Shown here: piece by piece, positions 9,679 through 20,390 of the stretch
Position numbering within the stretch: position 1 is the first letter of the stretch
Layout of the letters: every line of letters begins with the position of its first letter
Origin: Hyphomicrobiales bacterium
Lineage (GTDB): Bacteria > Pseudomonadota > Alphaproteobacteria > Rhizobiales > Rhizobiaceae
Direction of reading: 5' to 3'
Assembly (NCBI GenBank): GCA_003577315.1
Contig: QEVK01000002.1
Span: 118,956-182,955, forward strand
DNA: 64,000 nt
Notes under the pieces: model-generated
What the model saw: only the letters and a program-made list of their open reading frames with translations
Databases searched by the model: none
Told to the model about the DNA's origin: nothing
Translations under genes and position numbers: made by a program

Positions 9679-9787
9679 TCCGGCGTCGCCGGCCGGGCGA
9701 TTGCCTGCAATTTGAACGATTTCCTTGGCCGTTCCGAAATCGCCCCTGGGCTAGTGTAGCGTCGGGCAATGATCGGCGGGGGCCGAG

Positions 9788-10360
9788 ATGACGATTGCAG
9801 ACTTCCGGGCCACGGGAGCCGAGGGGACACGTGCGCCGTACCGGCCGGCGGCCATCGCCGCCGCGGTCGCCGGCGCGCTCATGATGGCGCTGGGCGCGGG
9901 CGTGGCGGCGCGGCTGCCCTGGCAGGCGCTGGGCGAGCATGTCGAGGCGCGGTCGTGGCCGGTCGCCGAGGCGTCGATCCGCTCCGTCTCGCTGTCGCAG
10001 CGCAGCTACGCGCCCGCGACCGGGGACGCGCCCGCCACCGGGCTGGTGCTCGCCGTCACCTACGAATACGACGTCGACGGCACGGTCCGCGAGGGCCGCC
10101 GCGCCAGCTTCGCCGACCGGGCCGGGCCGCACGACCGGCGGCTGAAGACGCTCTACAGCCGGCTGAACTTCGCGCTGGTGACGGGGCGCACCGTGCCGGT
10201 CTCCTACGACCCGGGCGACCCGGGCAACGCCGTGCTCGACACCGGCTTCGACTGGCGGCAGGTCGCGCCCGCAGCCGGCGTCGGCCTCGCCGCCTTCCTG
10301 CTCGGCCTGCGGCTCGCGCTGTCGGCCCGGCGCGCGGCGCGCGTCCGCGAGGACTGTTAG
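9788..10360 (+). CDS. DUF3592-type membrane protein
   Basis: A 190-residue protein with one hydrophobic segment near the N-terminus (AAIAAAVAGALMMALGAGVAA). An extracytoplasmic middle domain of DUF3592 type follows (SWPVAEASIRSVSLS..., GLVLAVTYEYDVDG, VPVSYDPGDPGNAVLDTGFDW). A second helix (AAGVGLAAFLLGLRLALSA) comes before a basic tail. The W-P-x-A-x-A start of the domain and the V-x-Y-x-P-x-x-P signature are what identify the family. The function of the family is not known. It faces the EamA gene with only 9 nt between stop codons. Confidence 0.8.
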   Translation: MTIADFRATGAEGTRAPYRPAAIAAAVAGALMMALGAGVAARLPWQALGEHVEARSWPVAEASIRSVSLSQRSYAPATGDAPATGLVLAVTYEYDVDGTVREGRRASFADRAGPHDRRLKTLYSRLNFALVTGRTVPVSYDPGDPGNAVLDTGFDWRQVAPAAGVGLAAFLLGLRLALSARRAARVREDC

Positions 10361-10369
10361 GGTCGAGAC

Positions 10370-11272
10370 TCAGGGGTGGCGCGGCGGGCGCGCCGCGCGC
10401 CGGCGCCTGTTGCCCTGGGCGATCTGCCACAGCGAATGGGCGACGAGCGCGGCGACGAGCACCGCGCCGCCGGCCAGGCTGCGCGTCGAGGGCGCCTCGG
10501 AGAAGATCATCCACACCCACACCGGCGCCAGCACGGTCTCCAGCAGGTAGAACATCGCCACTTCCGGCGCCGAGATGTAGCGCGGGCCGGTCGCCAGGCA
10601 GTAGAAGGACAGCGGCATCACGACCGCGCCGTTGAAGACGATCCACCACGGCGCGGAGATCTGAAGCCCGCCCTGCTGCGCCACGAAGCCGAGCGCGACC
10701 ATGAACGGCAGGAGCGTCGCGACCAGCGGCGTGAAGCCCATGTCGCGGCCGGAGGCGCGCGAGATGGTGATGGCGGAGGCGATGAGGAACGAGGCCGCGA
10801 GCGCCATCATGTCGCCGAACAGGTTGCCGGCGGCGATGCCGTCGCCGACGATGACGAGCACGCCGAGGATCATGGCCGCCATGGCGGCAAGCGTCGCCGC
10901 CCCGGGGCGTTCCTTCAGGAAGACCCACGACAGCAGCGCCGCGAACATGGTGTTGAAGGCGAGGATGAAGACGACATTGGCCGTCGAGGTGTTGTAGACG
11001 GCCGTGATGAAGGCGATGGAGCTCAGCGCGTAGAACACCGCGACCGCGGCGCCCGCCTTGCCGGGCACGAGCGCCGGCGCCCTCGGCGTGAGCGTGCGCC
11101 ACACCGCCCAGATGCACAGCGCGGCAAGCAACGTCGTGCCCGAGCGCAGCATCAGCACCGACCACACGTCGCCGCCCGACAGCTTGATGAGCGGGATGTC
11201 GGCCGTCAGCGCCATGCCGCCGATGGCGGTCAGGAGCAGGCCCTTGGCATGGTTGGACTGTGGCGCGGGCAT
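10370..11272 (-). CDS. EamA-family (drug/metabolite superfamily) transporter
   Basis: A 300-residue inner-membrane protein with about ten transmembrane helices arranged as two EamA repeats. The first starts at GLLLTAIGGMALTADIPLIKLSGGDVWSVLMLRS, the second around FGDMMALAASFLIASAITISRASG. The family exports small metabolites; the substrate cannot be read from the sequence. The start at 11272 (MPAPQSNHAKG) is chosen because the 35 residues of upstream in-frame sequence are Pro/Arg low complexity. It lies downstream of bpt on the same strand, 74 nt away. Confidence 0.88.
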   Translation of the reverse strand: MPAPQSNHAKGLLLTAIGGMALTADIPLIKLSGGDVWSVLMLRSGTTLLAALCIWAVWRTLTPRAPALVPGKAGAAVAVFYALSSIAFITAVYNTSTANVVFILAFNTMFAALLSWVFLKERPGAATLAAMAAMILGVLVIVGDGIAAGNLFGDMMALAASFLIASAITISRASGRDMGFTPLVATLLPFMVALGFVAQQGGLQISAPWWIVFNGAVVMPLSFYCLATGPRYISAPEVAMFYLLETVLAPVWVWMIFSEAPSTRSLAGGAVLVAALVAHSLWQIAQGNRRRRAARPPRHP

Positions 11273-11346
11273 GGCGGGACGCTTCGGCTGGCTGTTCGGC
11301 TGGTGGGGAGGAAAGGCTGCGCGCGGTCGCGCCCGGCTGCCGCCGT

Positions 11347-12105
11347 TCAGCCTGTCTTGCCGTGGTAGCGCTCCCACCCCGAGGGGCCGAGATGCTCCTG
11401 CGGCTCGAAGCGCACCTTATACGCCATCTTGCGCGAGCCGTTGACCCAGTAGCCGAGATAGACGTAGGGCAGGCCCGCCGCCTGCGCCCGCGCGATATGG
11501 TCGAGGATCATGAAGGTGCCGAGCGAGCGGTGCTCCAGCGCCGGATCGTAGAAGGAATAGACCATCGACAGCCCGTCGCCCATCCAGTCGGTCAGCGCCA
11601 CGGCGATCAGCTCGCCGTCGCCCTTGCCGGTGATGAAGCTGTCGGGCCCGCGCCGGCGATACTCGATGATGCGGGTGTCGACGTGGCTGTCCTCGACCAT
11701 CATGGCGTAGTCCAGCACGGTCATGTCCGACATGCCGCCGTCGCGGTGGCGGGCGTCGAGATAGGTGCGGAACAGCGAATACTGCTCCGACGAGGGCTCG
11801 GCGTCGTGCACCGCGCCCACGAGGTCGCCATTGTGCGCCACCACGCGGCGCATGCTCCTCGTCGGCTCGAACTCGCCGACGAGGATGCGCACCGAAACGC
11901 AGGCGCGGCAGGTCTCGCAGGCGGGGCGGTAGGCGATGTTCTGCGAGCGGCGGAAGCCGCCCTGGGTGAGCAGGTCGTTCAGCTCCGGCGCGCGGTCGCC
12001 GACGAGGTGCGTGAACACCTTGCGCTCGAACTCGCCCTCGATATAGGGGCAGGGCGAGGGCGCGGTCAGGAAGAACTGCGGCGAATGAGGCGGATGGTGC
12101 TTCAT
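11347..12105 (-). CDS. bpt: Aspartate/glutamate leucyl-tRNA-protein transferase
   Basis: A 252-residue aminoacyl-transferase of the ATE/Bpt family, which adds leucine to N-terminal Asp or Glu and routes proteins to ClpAP through the N-end rule. The N-terminal domain contains the cysteine signature ([13 protein letters not shown] and [14 protein letters not shown]). The C-terminal GNAT-like domain contains [41 protein letters not shown] and [24 protein letters not shown]. Full length for the family. The ATG at 12105 begins the standard [14 protein letters not shown] terminus. Confidence 0.94.
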   Translation of the reverse strand: MKHHPPHSPQFFLTAPSPCPYIEGEFERKVFTHLVGDRAPELNDLLTQGGFRRSQNIAYRPACETCRACVSVRILVGEFEPTRSMRRVVAHNGDLVGAVHDAEPSSEQYSLFRTYLDARHRDGGMSDMTVLDYAMMVEDSHVDTRIIEYRRRGPDSFITGKGDGELIAVALTDWMGDGLSMVYSFYDPALEHRSLGTFMILDHIARAQAAGLPYVYLGYWVNGSRKMAYKVRFEPQEHLGPSGWERYHGKTG

Positions 12106-12233
12106 GGTCCGGGACTGTCGTTCAGTCCAATAGGCATGTCACGCCGGCGCAAAACGTCAACCGCAAAAATTTGAATGCGCGTCGCGATCCGCGATTTCGC
12201 CGCCTTTCCGGCCCGCCGCAGCTTCCCGGGCCG

Positions 12234-12704
12234 CTACCTGTCGGCCCGCGTCACCACGGTGCCGAGCAGCAGGTCGTGGACCGTGCGCTTGCGCTCCAGG
12301 AACAGGGTGGCGATGAGGATCAGCGGCGTCAGGAGCACGTTGCCTGCCCAGAACAGCACCGTGTGCACGACCGCGACCAGCCCGTCGATGCGCTGGCCGT
12401 CGAGCCGCTCCAGCCTGATGTCCATGACGCGCATGCCCACCGTCGCCTGGTTCGGCCCGCCGAGCGTGTTCCAGACATAGGTGAGCGCCACGGCCGGGAA
12501 CAGCACCGAAAACAGCGCCCAGGCCAGCCCCAGCGTGACGATGCCCAGCACGAAGACCAGGATGGCGAAGGGGATCGTCATCAGCGCGACCAGCATGTAG
12601 TCGATGATGAACGCCATGATGCGGCGCGACAGCACGCCCTCGTACACCCTCAGGTCATCGAGGCGCGCGGGGATGATCTCACCGTCGAGGATGCGCGTCG
12701 TCAT
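12234..12704 (-). CDS. RDD-family membrane protein
   Basis: A 156-residue membrane protein with the RDD signature in YEGVLSRRIMAFIIDYMLVALM (Arg and Asp in the first helix). Hydrophobic segments FAILVFVLGIVTLGLAWALFSVLFPAVAL and VLFWAGNVLLTPLILIATLF follow, and the RTVHDLLLGTVV tail closes the domain. RDD proteins are of varied or unknown role, some implicated in ion or solute transport. It lies 101 nt downstream of hemB on the same strand, a common rhizobial arrangement. Confidence 0.9.
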   Translation of the reverse strand: MTTRILDGEIIPARLDDLRVYEGVLSRRIMAFIIDYMLVALMTIPFAILVFVLGIVTLGLAWALFSVLFPAVALTYVWNTLGGPNQATVGMRVMDIRLERLDGQRIDGLVAVVHTVLFWAGNVLLTPLILIATLFLERKRTVHDLLLGTVVTRADR

Positions 12705-12805
12705 GCTGCGTCGGTCTCCTGTGCCGGGCGCGGATTGCGCCTTTCACGGCAGGAGATGGTGCTTTTCGCGCCGGTTTCAATGCCGGCGGGCGGCGCGGCC
12801 GCGCC

Positions 12806-13837
<1,032 letters not shown>

Positions 13838-13980
13838 CGGTCTTCTCCGCTCGGGCGGCTTCTATCACGAGCGGCCGCGGGCACCAAGTGCGGCGATGCG
13901 GTATGGCGCGCCGGCCTTGCGGATCGCCGCGCCGGTCCTATGCTGCCGGTGAATCGCGCAGTCGGGGAGTGTCGTCCTTC

Positions 13981-14400
13981 ATGCATCGCACATTCAACGG
14001 CGCGCCGCTGCGCGCGACGACGCTGGAGATCGCCTGGCAGTGGTTCCACCGGGCGGTCGCGGTCTTCGGGCTCCTGAGCGGCCTGTTCTACTGGACGCGG
14101 GTGATCGGCATCAACGACGGCGCCGAATGGCGCTTCGACCTGATGTCGGTGCACTGGCAGGTCGCCTCCGTCACGCTGGCGGTGCTGTTTCCCTTCGCCG
14201 CCAGCGGCCTGTGGATGGTCACCTCCTGGGGCGCGGTGATCTGGTTCCTCGGCGCGGCCATCGAGGTCGTCATGTATGCGGGCTTTCCCGAGCTGTTCGG
14301 CTCGCGCCCGGTGCTCGTTTCCCTGCACATCCTCATCGCGGTCGCCTATTGCGGCTTCCGCGCCGTCTTCTTCCTGCAAAGGCGCGGGAGGGCCGATTAA
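13981..14400 (+). CDS. DUF6163-type small membrane protein
   Basis: A 139-residue membrane protein with about four helices (WFHRAVAVFGLLSGLFYWTRVIG, VASVTLAVLFPFAASGLWMVTSWGAVIWFL, GAAIEVVMYAGFPELFG, VLVSLHILIAVAYCGFRAVFFL). It matches a rhizobial family of unknown function found next to ldtR, which is the main ground for the call. The start is the ATG at 13981 preceded by GGGGAG. Its place between hemB and ldtR/ldtP is conserved in the order, but no functional link is established. Confidence 0.8.
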   Translation: MHRTFNGAPLRATTLEIAWQWFHRAVAVFGLLSGLFYWTRVIGINDGAEWRFDLMSVHWQVASVTLAVLFPFAASGLWMVTSWGAVIWFLGAAIEVVMYAGFPELFGSRPVLVSLHILIAVAYCGFRAVFFLQRRGRAD

Positions 14401-14545
14401 CCGGATATTCAGCGTGAGGTAAGGTCGTGCCGCGGTAAGCCCCTGTTAAGCCTGCGGTTTAAGTCGAATTTTATGGGCATTCGATAAGGTCGGGCCAAGG
14501 TGAGAACAAAAACAAATCACCGGGCGTTGAACGAGAGGCCAGACC

Positions 14546-15064
14546 ATGACGACTTCGCGACCGGCGGCGAAGCCCGCTGCCAGCATTGACGATGACCGCA
14601 AGGGCGCGATCCGCTCCCTTTATCTTGAATCCCTCCAGTTGGTCGAGCGGCTGCACCGCCGCCTGCTCGATGTCATCAAGGACGAGTTCGACCGCAACGG
14701 CCGCTCCGACATCAACGCGATCCAGGCGCTGCTTCTGTTCAACATCGGCTCGTCGGAGCTGACGGCGGGCGAGCTGCGCTCGCGCGGCTACTATCTGGGC
14801 TCGAACGTCTCCTACAACCTCAAGAAGCTGGTCGAGCTCGGCTTCATCAACCACCAGCGCTCGCGGGTGGACCGCCGCTCGGTGCGCGTCAGCCTGACGC
14901 CGAAGGGCCGCGAGGTGGCCGACGTGGTCGCCAAGCTCTACGACCGCCACATCGGCTCCATCGAGCAGGTCGGCGGCATCAGCTCGGACGAGTTCCAGCA
15001 GATGAACCGCGCGCTCCAGCGCCTCGACCGCTTCTGGAACGACACCATCGCCTACCGCATGTAG
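14546..15064 (+). CDS. ldtR: MarR-family regulator LdtR
   Basis: A 172-residue winged-helix regulator. The dimerisation helices (LYLESLQLVERLHRRLLDVIKDEFDRNGR) precede the HTH (TAGELRSRGYYLGSNVSYNLKKLVELGFI) and wing (QRSRVDRRSVRVSLTPKGREVADVV). Sequence and position match LdtR of Rhizobiales (characterised in Liberibacter and Sinorhizobium), which controls the adjacent L,D-transpeptidase gene and osmotic or stress tolerance. GAGAGGCC precedes the ATG. ldtP lies 253 nt downstream with its own upstream palindrome. Confidence 0.9.
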   Translation: MTTSRPAAKPAASIDDDRKGAIRSLYLESLQLVERLHRRLLDVIKDEFDRNGRSDINAIQALLLFNIGSSELTAGELRSRGYYLGSNVSYNLKKLVELGFINHQRSRVDRRSVRVSLTPKGREVADVVAKLYDRHIGSIEQVGGISSDEFQQMNRALQRLDRFWNDTIAYRM

Positions 15065-15254
15065 CCGGCGACGGCGCCCGGCAAGGCCCGCAACCGGCCG
15101 CCGCGCGGGAGCTTTTCCCGCGCCGCGGCCGCTTTTGTCGCCGTTCACGGCATCGTGCCGTGCAACGGCCACGATCCTGCCATATTGGGATGGAACCGCA
15201 AAAATGCCTCGTTTCCGTCTGAGGGAGGGGCAGGTGAGCCGTGTTGGGCGATTG

Positions 15255-15264
15255 TTAACGTTAA
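15255..15264. promoter_or_regulatory. TTAACGTTAA palindrome upstream of ldtP
   Basis: A perfect 10-bp palindrome in an otherwise GC-rich leader, 54 nt before the chosen ldtP start. A role as an LdtR or other operator is only a suggestion from its position. The rest of the 253-nt gap shows no further gene or clear hairpin. Confidence 0.35.
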
Positions 15265-15317
15265 GCCCGTCATAACGGACGCCACGGTTGCGGCACATGC
15301 CGCGGCAGACGGAGCAA

Positions 15318-16586
15318 ATGTCGGGACCACTCATGAAGACATCTCGCCGTATCTTCCTCACCGGCGCCGGCGCGCTCGCCGCCGCGGCGCTGTCGCGGAC
15401 GGCCCATGCCCAGAGCGCGATCGACGAAATCCTCGCCTCGACGCAGCGCGGCGCCTGGGACGACCAGTTCGACGCCCGCGCCTCGGAGCAGGCGGGCAGG
15501 GTGGTGTCCACCTCGCCGATCTTCAGCCCCGAGACGGTGATGCACATCGAGCGCACGCTCGGCCAGTATTCCGACATCGTGGCGCGCGGCGGCTGGCCGA
15601 TGGTGCCGGCCACCAAGGCGCTGCGGCTCGGCGTGTCCGACCGCGACGTCGAGGTGCTGCGCACGCGCCTGATGCTGTCGGGCGACCTTTCCGAGCGCGC
15701 CGGCATCTCGCCGTCCTTCGACACCTATGTCGACGCCGCGCTCAAGCGCTTCCAGACCCGCCACGGCATCCCGGCCGACGGCGTCGCCGGCAGGTACACC
15801 TATGCCGCCATGAACGTCAGCGCCCCGGTCCGCCTCGGCCAGCTCGAGACCAATCTCGTGCGCCTGCGCTCGATGTCGGGCTTCCTCGGCGACCGCTACG
15901 TCATGGTCAACATCCCCGCCGCCCAGATCGAGGCGGTCGAGAACGGCCGCGTCGTCTCGCGCCACACCGCGATCGTCGGCAAGGTCGACCGCCAGACGCC
16001 GATCCTCAACTCCAAGATCCACGAGATCAACGTCAATCCGTACTGGAACGCGCCCGAATCCATCGTGCGCCGCGACATCATCCCGCTGATGCGCAAGAAC
16101 CCGAACTATCTGGCGGAGAACAATATCCGCATCCTCGGCCCCGACGGCAGCGAGGTCGATCCGATGACCGTCGACTGGTCGACGGAGGAGGCGGCCAAGC
16201 TGCGCTTCCGGCAGGATCCCGGCCGCATCAACGCCATGGCGACGGTCAAGATCAACTTCCACAATCCGCATGCCGTCTACATGCACGACACGCCTCAGCA
16301 GAGCCTGTTCAACAACCTGATGCGCTTCGATTCGTCGGGCTGCGTGCGCGTGCAGAACGTGCGCGACCTCGTGGCGTGGATCCTGCGCGACACGCCGGGC
16401 TGGGACCGCCGCCGGCTGGAGCAGACCATCCAGACCGAATCGGACGTCAAGATCGCGGTCGCCAACCCGGTCCCGGTCTACTTCACCTATATCTCGGCCT
16501 GGGCGACCGGCGACGGCGTCGCGCATTTCCGCGACGACATCTACGGCCGCGACGGCGTCGACGAGTTGCAGCTCTCGACGCTCTGA
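15318..16586 (+). CDS. ldtP: L,D-transpeptidase LdtP (YkuD family), exported
   Basis: A 422-residue exported cell-wall enzyme that forms 3-3 cross-links or attaches envelope proteins to peptidoglycan. A twin-arginine-like signal (TSRRIFLTGAGALAAAALSRTAHA) comes first. A scaffold region with a peptidoglycan-binding motif (TYVDAALKRFQTRHGIPADGVAGRYTYAAMN) follows, then the YkuD domain with catalytic H-x-T...S-S-G-C (MHDTPQQSLFNNL, RFDSSGCVRVQNV). The start at 15318 has a GGAG ribosome-binding site; the ATG at 15333 is an alternative giving a tighter signal peptide. Probably regulated by LdtR, encoded just upstream. Confidence 0.92.
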   Translation: MSGPLMKTSRRIFLTGAGALAAAALSRTAHAQSAIDEILASTQRGAWDDQFDARASEQAGRVVSTSPIFSPETVMHIERTLGQYSDIVARGGWPMVPATKALRLGVSDRDVEVLRTRLMLSGDLSERAGISPSFDTYVDAALKRFQTRHGIPADGVAGRYTYAAMNVSAPVRLGQLETNLVRLRSMSGFLGDRYVMVNIPAAQIEAVENGRVVSRHTAIVGKVDRQTPILNSKIHEINVNPYWNAPESIVRRDIIPLMRKNPNYLAENNIRILGPDGSEVDPMTVDWSTEEAAKLRFRQDPGRINAMATVKINFHNPHAVYMHDTPQQSLFNNLMRFDSSGCVRVQNVRDLVAWILRDTPGWDRRRLEQTIQTESDVKIAVANPVPVYFTYISAWATGDGVAHFRDDIYGRDGVDELQLSTL

Positions 16587-16609
16587 TCCGGCAGGATCGC
16601 GTTTGCGCG

Positions 16610-16650
16610 GGCCGCCCTCCGATCCCCGGGGAAGGGCGGCCTTCGCTTTT
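16610..16650 (+). terminator. Intrinsic terminator after ldtP
   Basis: A 9-bp stem GGCCGCCCT/AGGGCGGCC (16610-16618, 16633-16641). The loop contains CCCCGGGG and the tail TTCGCTTTT follows. It separates ldtP from glyA. Confidence 0.7.
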
Positions 16651-16769
16651 GGGGCCGCGAGGCGGGCGGCGGCGCAAAATTTCCCCCTCGGGCGTGGAAG
16701 GCGGGGGGCAAGTGTGTTATGCGGCCCGCGTCTTCACCCCCTTCCCATGCCCACCGAAGGACCGATGCC

Positions 16770-18083
16770 ATGGCCCACGACACCGCCGCGACGGCCGCCG
16801 TCCCCGCTTTCTTCTCCCAGCCGCTCGAGGAGCGCGATCCCGCGATCTTCGGCGCCGTGCGCAAGGAGCTCGGTCGCCAGCGCGACGAGATCGAGCTGAT
16901 CGCGTCGGAGAACATCGTCAGCCGCGCCGTGCTGGAGGCGCAGGGCACGGTGCTGACCAACAAGTACGCGGAAGGCTATCCCGGCAAGCGCTACTACGGC
17001 GGCTGCCAGTTCGTCGACATCGTCGAGGAGCTGGCGATCGAGCGCGCCAAAGAGCTGTTTTCCGCCGCCTTCGCCAACGTCCAGCCGAACTCGGGCAGCC
17101 AGATGAACCAGGCGGTGTTCCTGGCGCTGCTTCAGCCCGGCGACACCTTCATGGGGCTGGATCTCAACTCGGGCGGCCACCTGACCCACGGCTCGCCGGT
17201 CAACATGAGCGGCAAGTGGTTCAACGTCGTCTCCTACGGCGTGCGCCGCGACGACCACCTGCTCGACATGGACGAGATCGAGAGACAGGCACACGAGACA
17301 AAGCCGAAGCTGATCCTGGCCGGCGGCACCGCCTATTCGCGCGTCTGGGACTGGAAGCGCTTTCGCGAGATCGCCGACAGCGTCGGCGCCTACCTGATGG
17401 TCGACATGGCCCACATCGCCGGCCTCGTCGCCGGCGGCGTGCATCCCTCGCCGGTGCCGCACGCCCATGTCGTGACCACCACCACCCACAAGTCGCTGCG
17501 CGGCCCGCGCGGCGGCATGATCCTGACCAACGACGAGGGCATCGCCAGGAAGATCAATTCGGCGGTGTTCCCCGGCCTCCAGGGCGGCCCGCTGATGCAC
17601 GTCATCGCCGCCAAGGCCGTGGCGCTCGGCGAGGCGCTGCAACCCGAGTTCCGCGCCTATGCGCACAACGTCGTGGCCAACGCCCGCGCGCTCGCCGCCA
17701 GCCTTCAGGAGACCGGCCTCGACATCGTCTCGGGCGGCACCGACAACCACCTGATGCTGGTCGACCTGCGCCCGAAGAACGCCACCGGCAAGCGCGCGGA
17801 GGCGGCGCTCGGCCGCGCCCACATCACCTGCAACAAGAACGGCATCCCCTTCGACCCGGAAAAGCCGTTCGTCACCTCGGGCGTGCGGCTCGGCACGCCG
17901 GCCGGCACCACGCGCGGCTTCGGCACGGCCGAGTTCGCCGAGATCGGCAGGCTGATCGCCGAGGTTCTGGACGGGCTCAAGGCGGCCAACTCCGACGAGG
18001 GCAACGCCGCGGTCGAGGCCGCCGTGCGCGCCAGGGTCGCCGGGCTGTGCGGCCGCTTCCCGCTCTACCCCTATCTCGGCTGA
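16770..18083 (+). CDS. glyA: Serine hydroxymethyltransferase
   Basis: A 437-residue PLP enzyme interconverting serine and glycine with tetrahydrofolate, the main source of one-carbon units. The PLP lysine lies in [18 protein letters not shown]. Other signatures are [36 protein letters not shown] and the [12 protein letters not shown] loop. Full length. The ATG at 16770 gives [24 protein letters not shown]; an upstream in-frame start overlaps noncoding sequence. It lies 45 nt upstream of nrdR, the conserved rhizobial order. Confidence 0.97.
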   Translation: MAHDTAATAAVPAFFSQPLEERDPAIFGAVRKELGRQRDEIELIASENIVSRAVLEAQGTVLTNKYAEGYPGKRYYGGCQFVDIVEELAIERAKELFSAAFANVQPNSGSQMNQAVFLALLQPGDTFMGLDLNSGGHLTHGSPVNMSGKWFNVVSYGVRRDDHLLDMDEIERQAHETKPKLILAGGTAYSRVWDWKRFREIADSVGAYLMVDMAHIAGLVAGGVHPSPVPHAHVVTTTTHKSLRGPRGGMILTNDEGIARKINSAVFPGLQGGPLMHVIAAKAVALGEALQPEFRAYAHNVVANARALAASLQETGLDIVSGGTDNHLMLVDLRPKNATGKRAEAALGRAHITCNKNGIPFDPEKPFVTSGVRLGTPAGTTRGFGTAEFAEIGRLIAEVLDGLKAANSDEGNAAVEAAVRARVAGLCGRFPLYPYLG

Positions 18084-18128
18084 TGGGCTAATCATCCGGC
18101 GAGGGTCCAAATCGCCGGAGGGGAAAGA

Positions 18129-18593
18129 ATGCGCTGCCCGTATTGCCAGTCGGAAGACACGCAGGTGAAGGATTCCCGCCCCGCCGAGGATGGGGTGGCG
18201 ATCCGCCGTCGCCGGGTCTGCCCCGACTGCGGCGGCCGCTTCACCACCTTCGAGCGGGTGCAGCTTCGTGACCTCGTCGTGGTCAAGCGCTCGGGCCGCA
18301 AGGTGCCGTTCGACCGCGACAAGCTCCTGCGCTCGATGGAGATCGCCGTGCGCAAGCGGAACGTCGATCCCGAGCGCATCGAGCGCGCCGCCACCGGCAT
18401 CGCCCGCCAGCTCGAAAGCTCCGGCGAGACCGAGGTGATGTCGGACGAGATCGGCCGCCTCGTCATGGAGGCGCTGAAGGCGATCGACGACGTCGCCTAT
18501 GTGCGCTTCGCCTCGGTCTACCGCAATTTCCGCGAGGCCAAGGACTTCCACGAGGTGCTGGGCGAGCTGCGCAGCGACCAGGACGGGGAGTAG
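18129..18593 (+). CDS. nrdR: Transcriptional repressor NrdR
   Basis: A 154-residue repressor of ribonucleotide reductase genes. The N-terminal zinc ribbon has Cys3, Cys6, Cys31 and Cys34 ([16 protein letters not shown] and [16 protein letters not shown]). The ATP-cone nucleotide-sensing domain follows ([28 protein letters not shown]). Start by position and GGAGGGGAAAGA upstream. It lies 4 nt before ribD, so the two are likely cotranscribed. Confidence 0.96.
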   Translation: MRCPYCQSEDTQVKDSRPAEDGVAIRRRRVCPDCGGRFTTFERVQLRDLVVVKRSGRKVPFDRDKLLRSMEIAVRKRNVDPERIERAATGIARQLESSGETEVMSDEIGRLVMEALKAIDDVAYVRFASVYRNFREAKDFHEVLGELRSDQDGE

Positions 18594-18597
18594 CGCC

Positions 18598-19728
18598 ATG
18601 GCGGGGGCTGCCGGCGGCGATGCCGGACGGGCAGGGGCAGGTTCCGGGGCGGATCGCCGCTTCATGGCCGCCGCCATCCGCCTGTCGCGCCGCAATCTCG
18701 GCCTCACCGCCACCAATCCGTCCGTCGGTACGCTGATCGTGCGCGACGGCGTCGTCGTCGGGCGCGGCGTCACCGCCGTCGGCGGCCGGCCGCATGCCGA
18801 GCCGCAGGCGCTGGCCGAGGCCGGCGCGCTGGCCCGGGGCGCCACCGCCTATGTCACGCTGGAGCCCTGCGCCCACCACGGCCGCACGCCGCCCTGCGCC
18901 GACGCGCTGGTCGCGGCCGGCGTCGCCCGCGTCGTGGGCGCGGCAAGCGATCCCGACCCGCGCGTTTCCGGCAAGGGCTACGCCGTGCTGCGCGCCGCCG
19001 GCATCGAGGTGGTGGAGGGCGTGCTGGCGGCCGAGGCCGGCGATCTCCTTGCCGGCTACCTGACCCGCTCGCTGAGAAAGCGGCCGGAAGTGACTCTGAA
19101 GCTGGCGGTTTCCGCCGACGGCATGATCGGCCGGCGCGGCGCCGGGCAGGTGGTGATCACCGGGCCGGTGGCGCGCGCCCAGGTGCATCTGATGCGCGCC
19201 GAGGCCGACGCGATCCTGATCGGCATCGGCACCGCGCTCGCCGACGACCCGCAGCTGACCTGCCGCCTGGCCGGCCTGGAAGGCCGCTCGCCGGCGCGCA
19301 TCGTGCTCGATGCGGCGCTGCGGCTGCCGCCGGCCTCGAAGCTCGCGGCGACCGCGCGGCAGGCGCCGGTGCTGCTGGCCGCCGCGGCGGACGCCGACGA
19401 GGCGCGCCGCGCGGCACTTGCCGCCTGCGGCGCCGGCTTCCTCGCTGTGGAGCTGCACGAGGGCCGCATCGCCCTGCCGGAGCTGCTCGAGGATCTCGCC
19501 GCGCAAGGGTTCATGACGCTGATGGTCGAGGGCGGGGCGGAGACGGCGCGCCATTTCCTCGACGAGGGGCTGGTCGACCGCATCGCGCTCTTTTCCGGCG
19601 CCGTGGCCATCGGCGAGGGGGGCGTGGCGTCGCCCGTGACGCCCGCCTCGATTCCGCCGGGCTTCCGGCCGATACGGCGCGCGCGCTTCGGCGACGACAT
19701 CTACGACGAATTCGTGAGGCAGGGCTGA
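18598..19728 (+). CDS. ribD: Bifunctional riboflavin biosynthesis deaminase/reductase RibD
   Basis: A 376-residue two-domain enzyme for the second and third steps of riboflavin synthesis. The N-terminal deaminase holds the zinc site in RPHAEPQALAEAG and LEPCAHHGRTPPC. The C-terminal NADPH-dependent reductase contains RPEVTLKLAVSADGMIG, RAEADAILIGIGTALADDP and LMVEGGAETARHFLDEGLVDRI. The ATG at 18598 follows GGGGAGTAGCGCC. The stop overlaps the ribE start by one base (TGATG). Confidence 0.95.
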   Translation: MAGAAGGDAGRAGAGSGADRRFMAAAIRLSRRNLGLTATNPSVGTLIVRDGVVVGRGVTAVGGRPHAEPQALAEAGALARGATAYVTLEPCAHHGRTPPCADALVAAGVARVVGAASDPDPRVSGKGYAVLRAAGIEVVEGVLAAEAGDLLAGYLTRSLRKRPEVTLKLAVSADGMIGRRGAGQVVITGPVARAQVHLMRAEADAILIGIGTALADDPQLTCRLAGLEGRSPARIVLDAALRLPPASKLAATARQAPVLLAAAADADEARRAALAACGAGFLAVELHEGRIALPELLEDLAAQGFMTLMVEGGAETARHFLDEGLVDRIALFSGAVAIGEGGVASPVTPASIPPGFRPIRRARFGDDIYDEFVRQG

Positions 19729-20345
19729 TGTTCACCGGCATCGTAACCGACATCGGAACCGTGGCGCAGGCCGCGCCGCTGCCGCAGGGCGTGCGGCTGC
19801 GCATCGACACCGCCTACGATCCCGCAACCATCGCCATCGGCGCCTCGATCGCCTGCTCGGGCGTATGCCTGACCGTGGTCGCCCTGCCGGAAGCCTCGTC
19901 CAACGCCCGCTGGTTCGAGGTCGAGGCGTGGGAGGAGGCGCTGCGCCTGACGACCGCCTCGTCGTGGCGGCTGGGAACGCGCATCAACCTCGAGCGCGCG
20001 CTCAAGGTGGGCGACGAGCTCGGCGGCCACATCGTCTCCGGCCATGTCGACGGCATGGCCCGCATCGTGGAGCGCAAGGACGAGGGCGAGGCCGTGCGCT
20101 TCACGCTGGAAGCCCCGCGCGAGCTTGCCGGGTTCATCGCGCCCAAGGGCTCCGTCGCGCTCGACGGCACCTCGCTGACGGTCAACCGCGTCGAGGGCGC
20201 GCGCTTCGACGTCCTGCTCATCCATCACTCGCTTTGCGTCACCACCTGGGGCGAGCGGCAGGTCGGCGACGCCGTCAACATCGAGATCGACACCATGGCG
20301 CGTTATGCCGCACGCCTCGCCGAGGCCGCAGCGCAGGGGCTTTGA
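19728..20345 (+). CDS. ribE: Riboflavin synthase, alpha chain
   Basis: A 205-residue protein with two tandem lumazine-binding barrels. The first begins MFTGIVTDIGTV; the second is marked by GGHIVSGHVDGMARI and IAPKGSVALDGTSLTVN. It dismutates two dimethyl-ribityllumazine molecules to riboflavin. The start overlaps the ribD stop. The operon is interrupted downstream by a palindromic repeat before ribH. Confidence 0.95.
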   Translation: MFTGIVTDIGTVAQAAPLPQGVRLRIDTAYDPATIAIGASIACSGVCLTVVALPEASSNARWFEVEAWEEALRLTTASSWRLGTRINLERALKVGDELGGHIVSGHVDGMARIVERKDEGEAVRFTLEAPRELAGFIAPKGSVALDGTSLTVNRVEGARFDVLLIHHSLCVTTWGERQVGDAVNIEIDTMARYAARLAEAAAQGL

Positions 20346-20390
20346 GGCGCGCGGCAACGAAGCGCTTGCCATGGTGCCCGCTTCGGCCTA

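Noticed and set aside
14446..14462. CtrA-type TTAA-N7-TTAA site before ldtR
   Set aside because: The two TTAA elements are 9 nt apart rather than 7, so the match fails.
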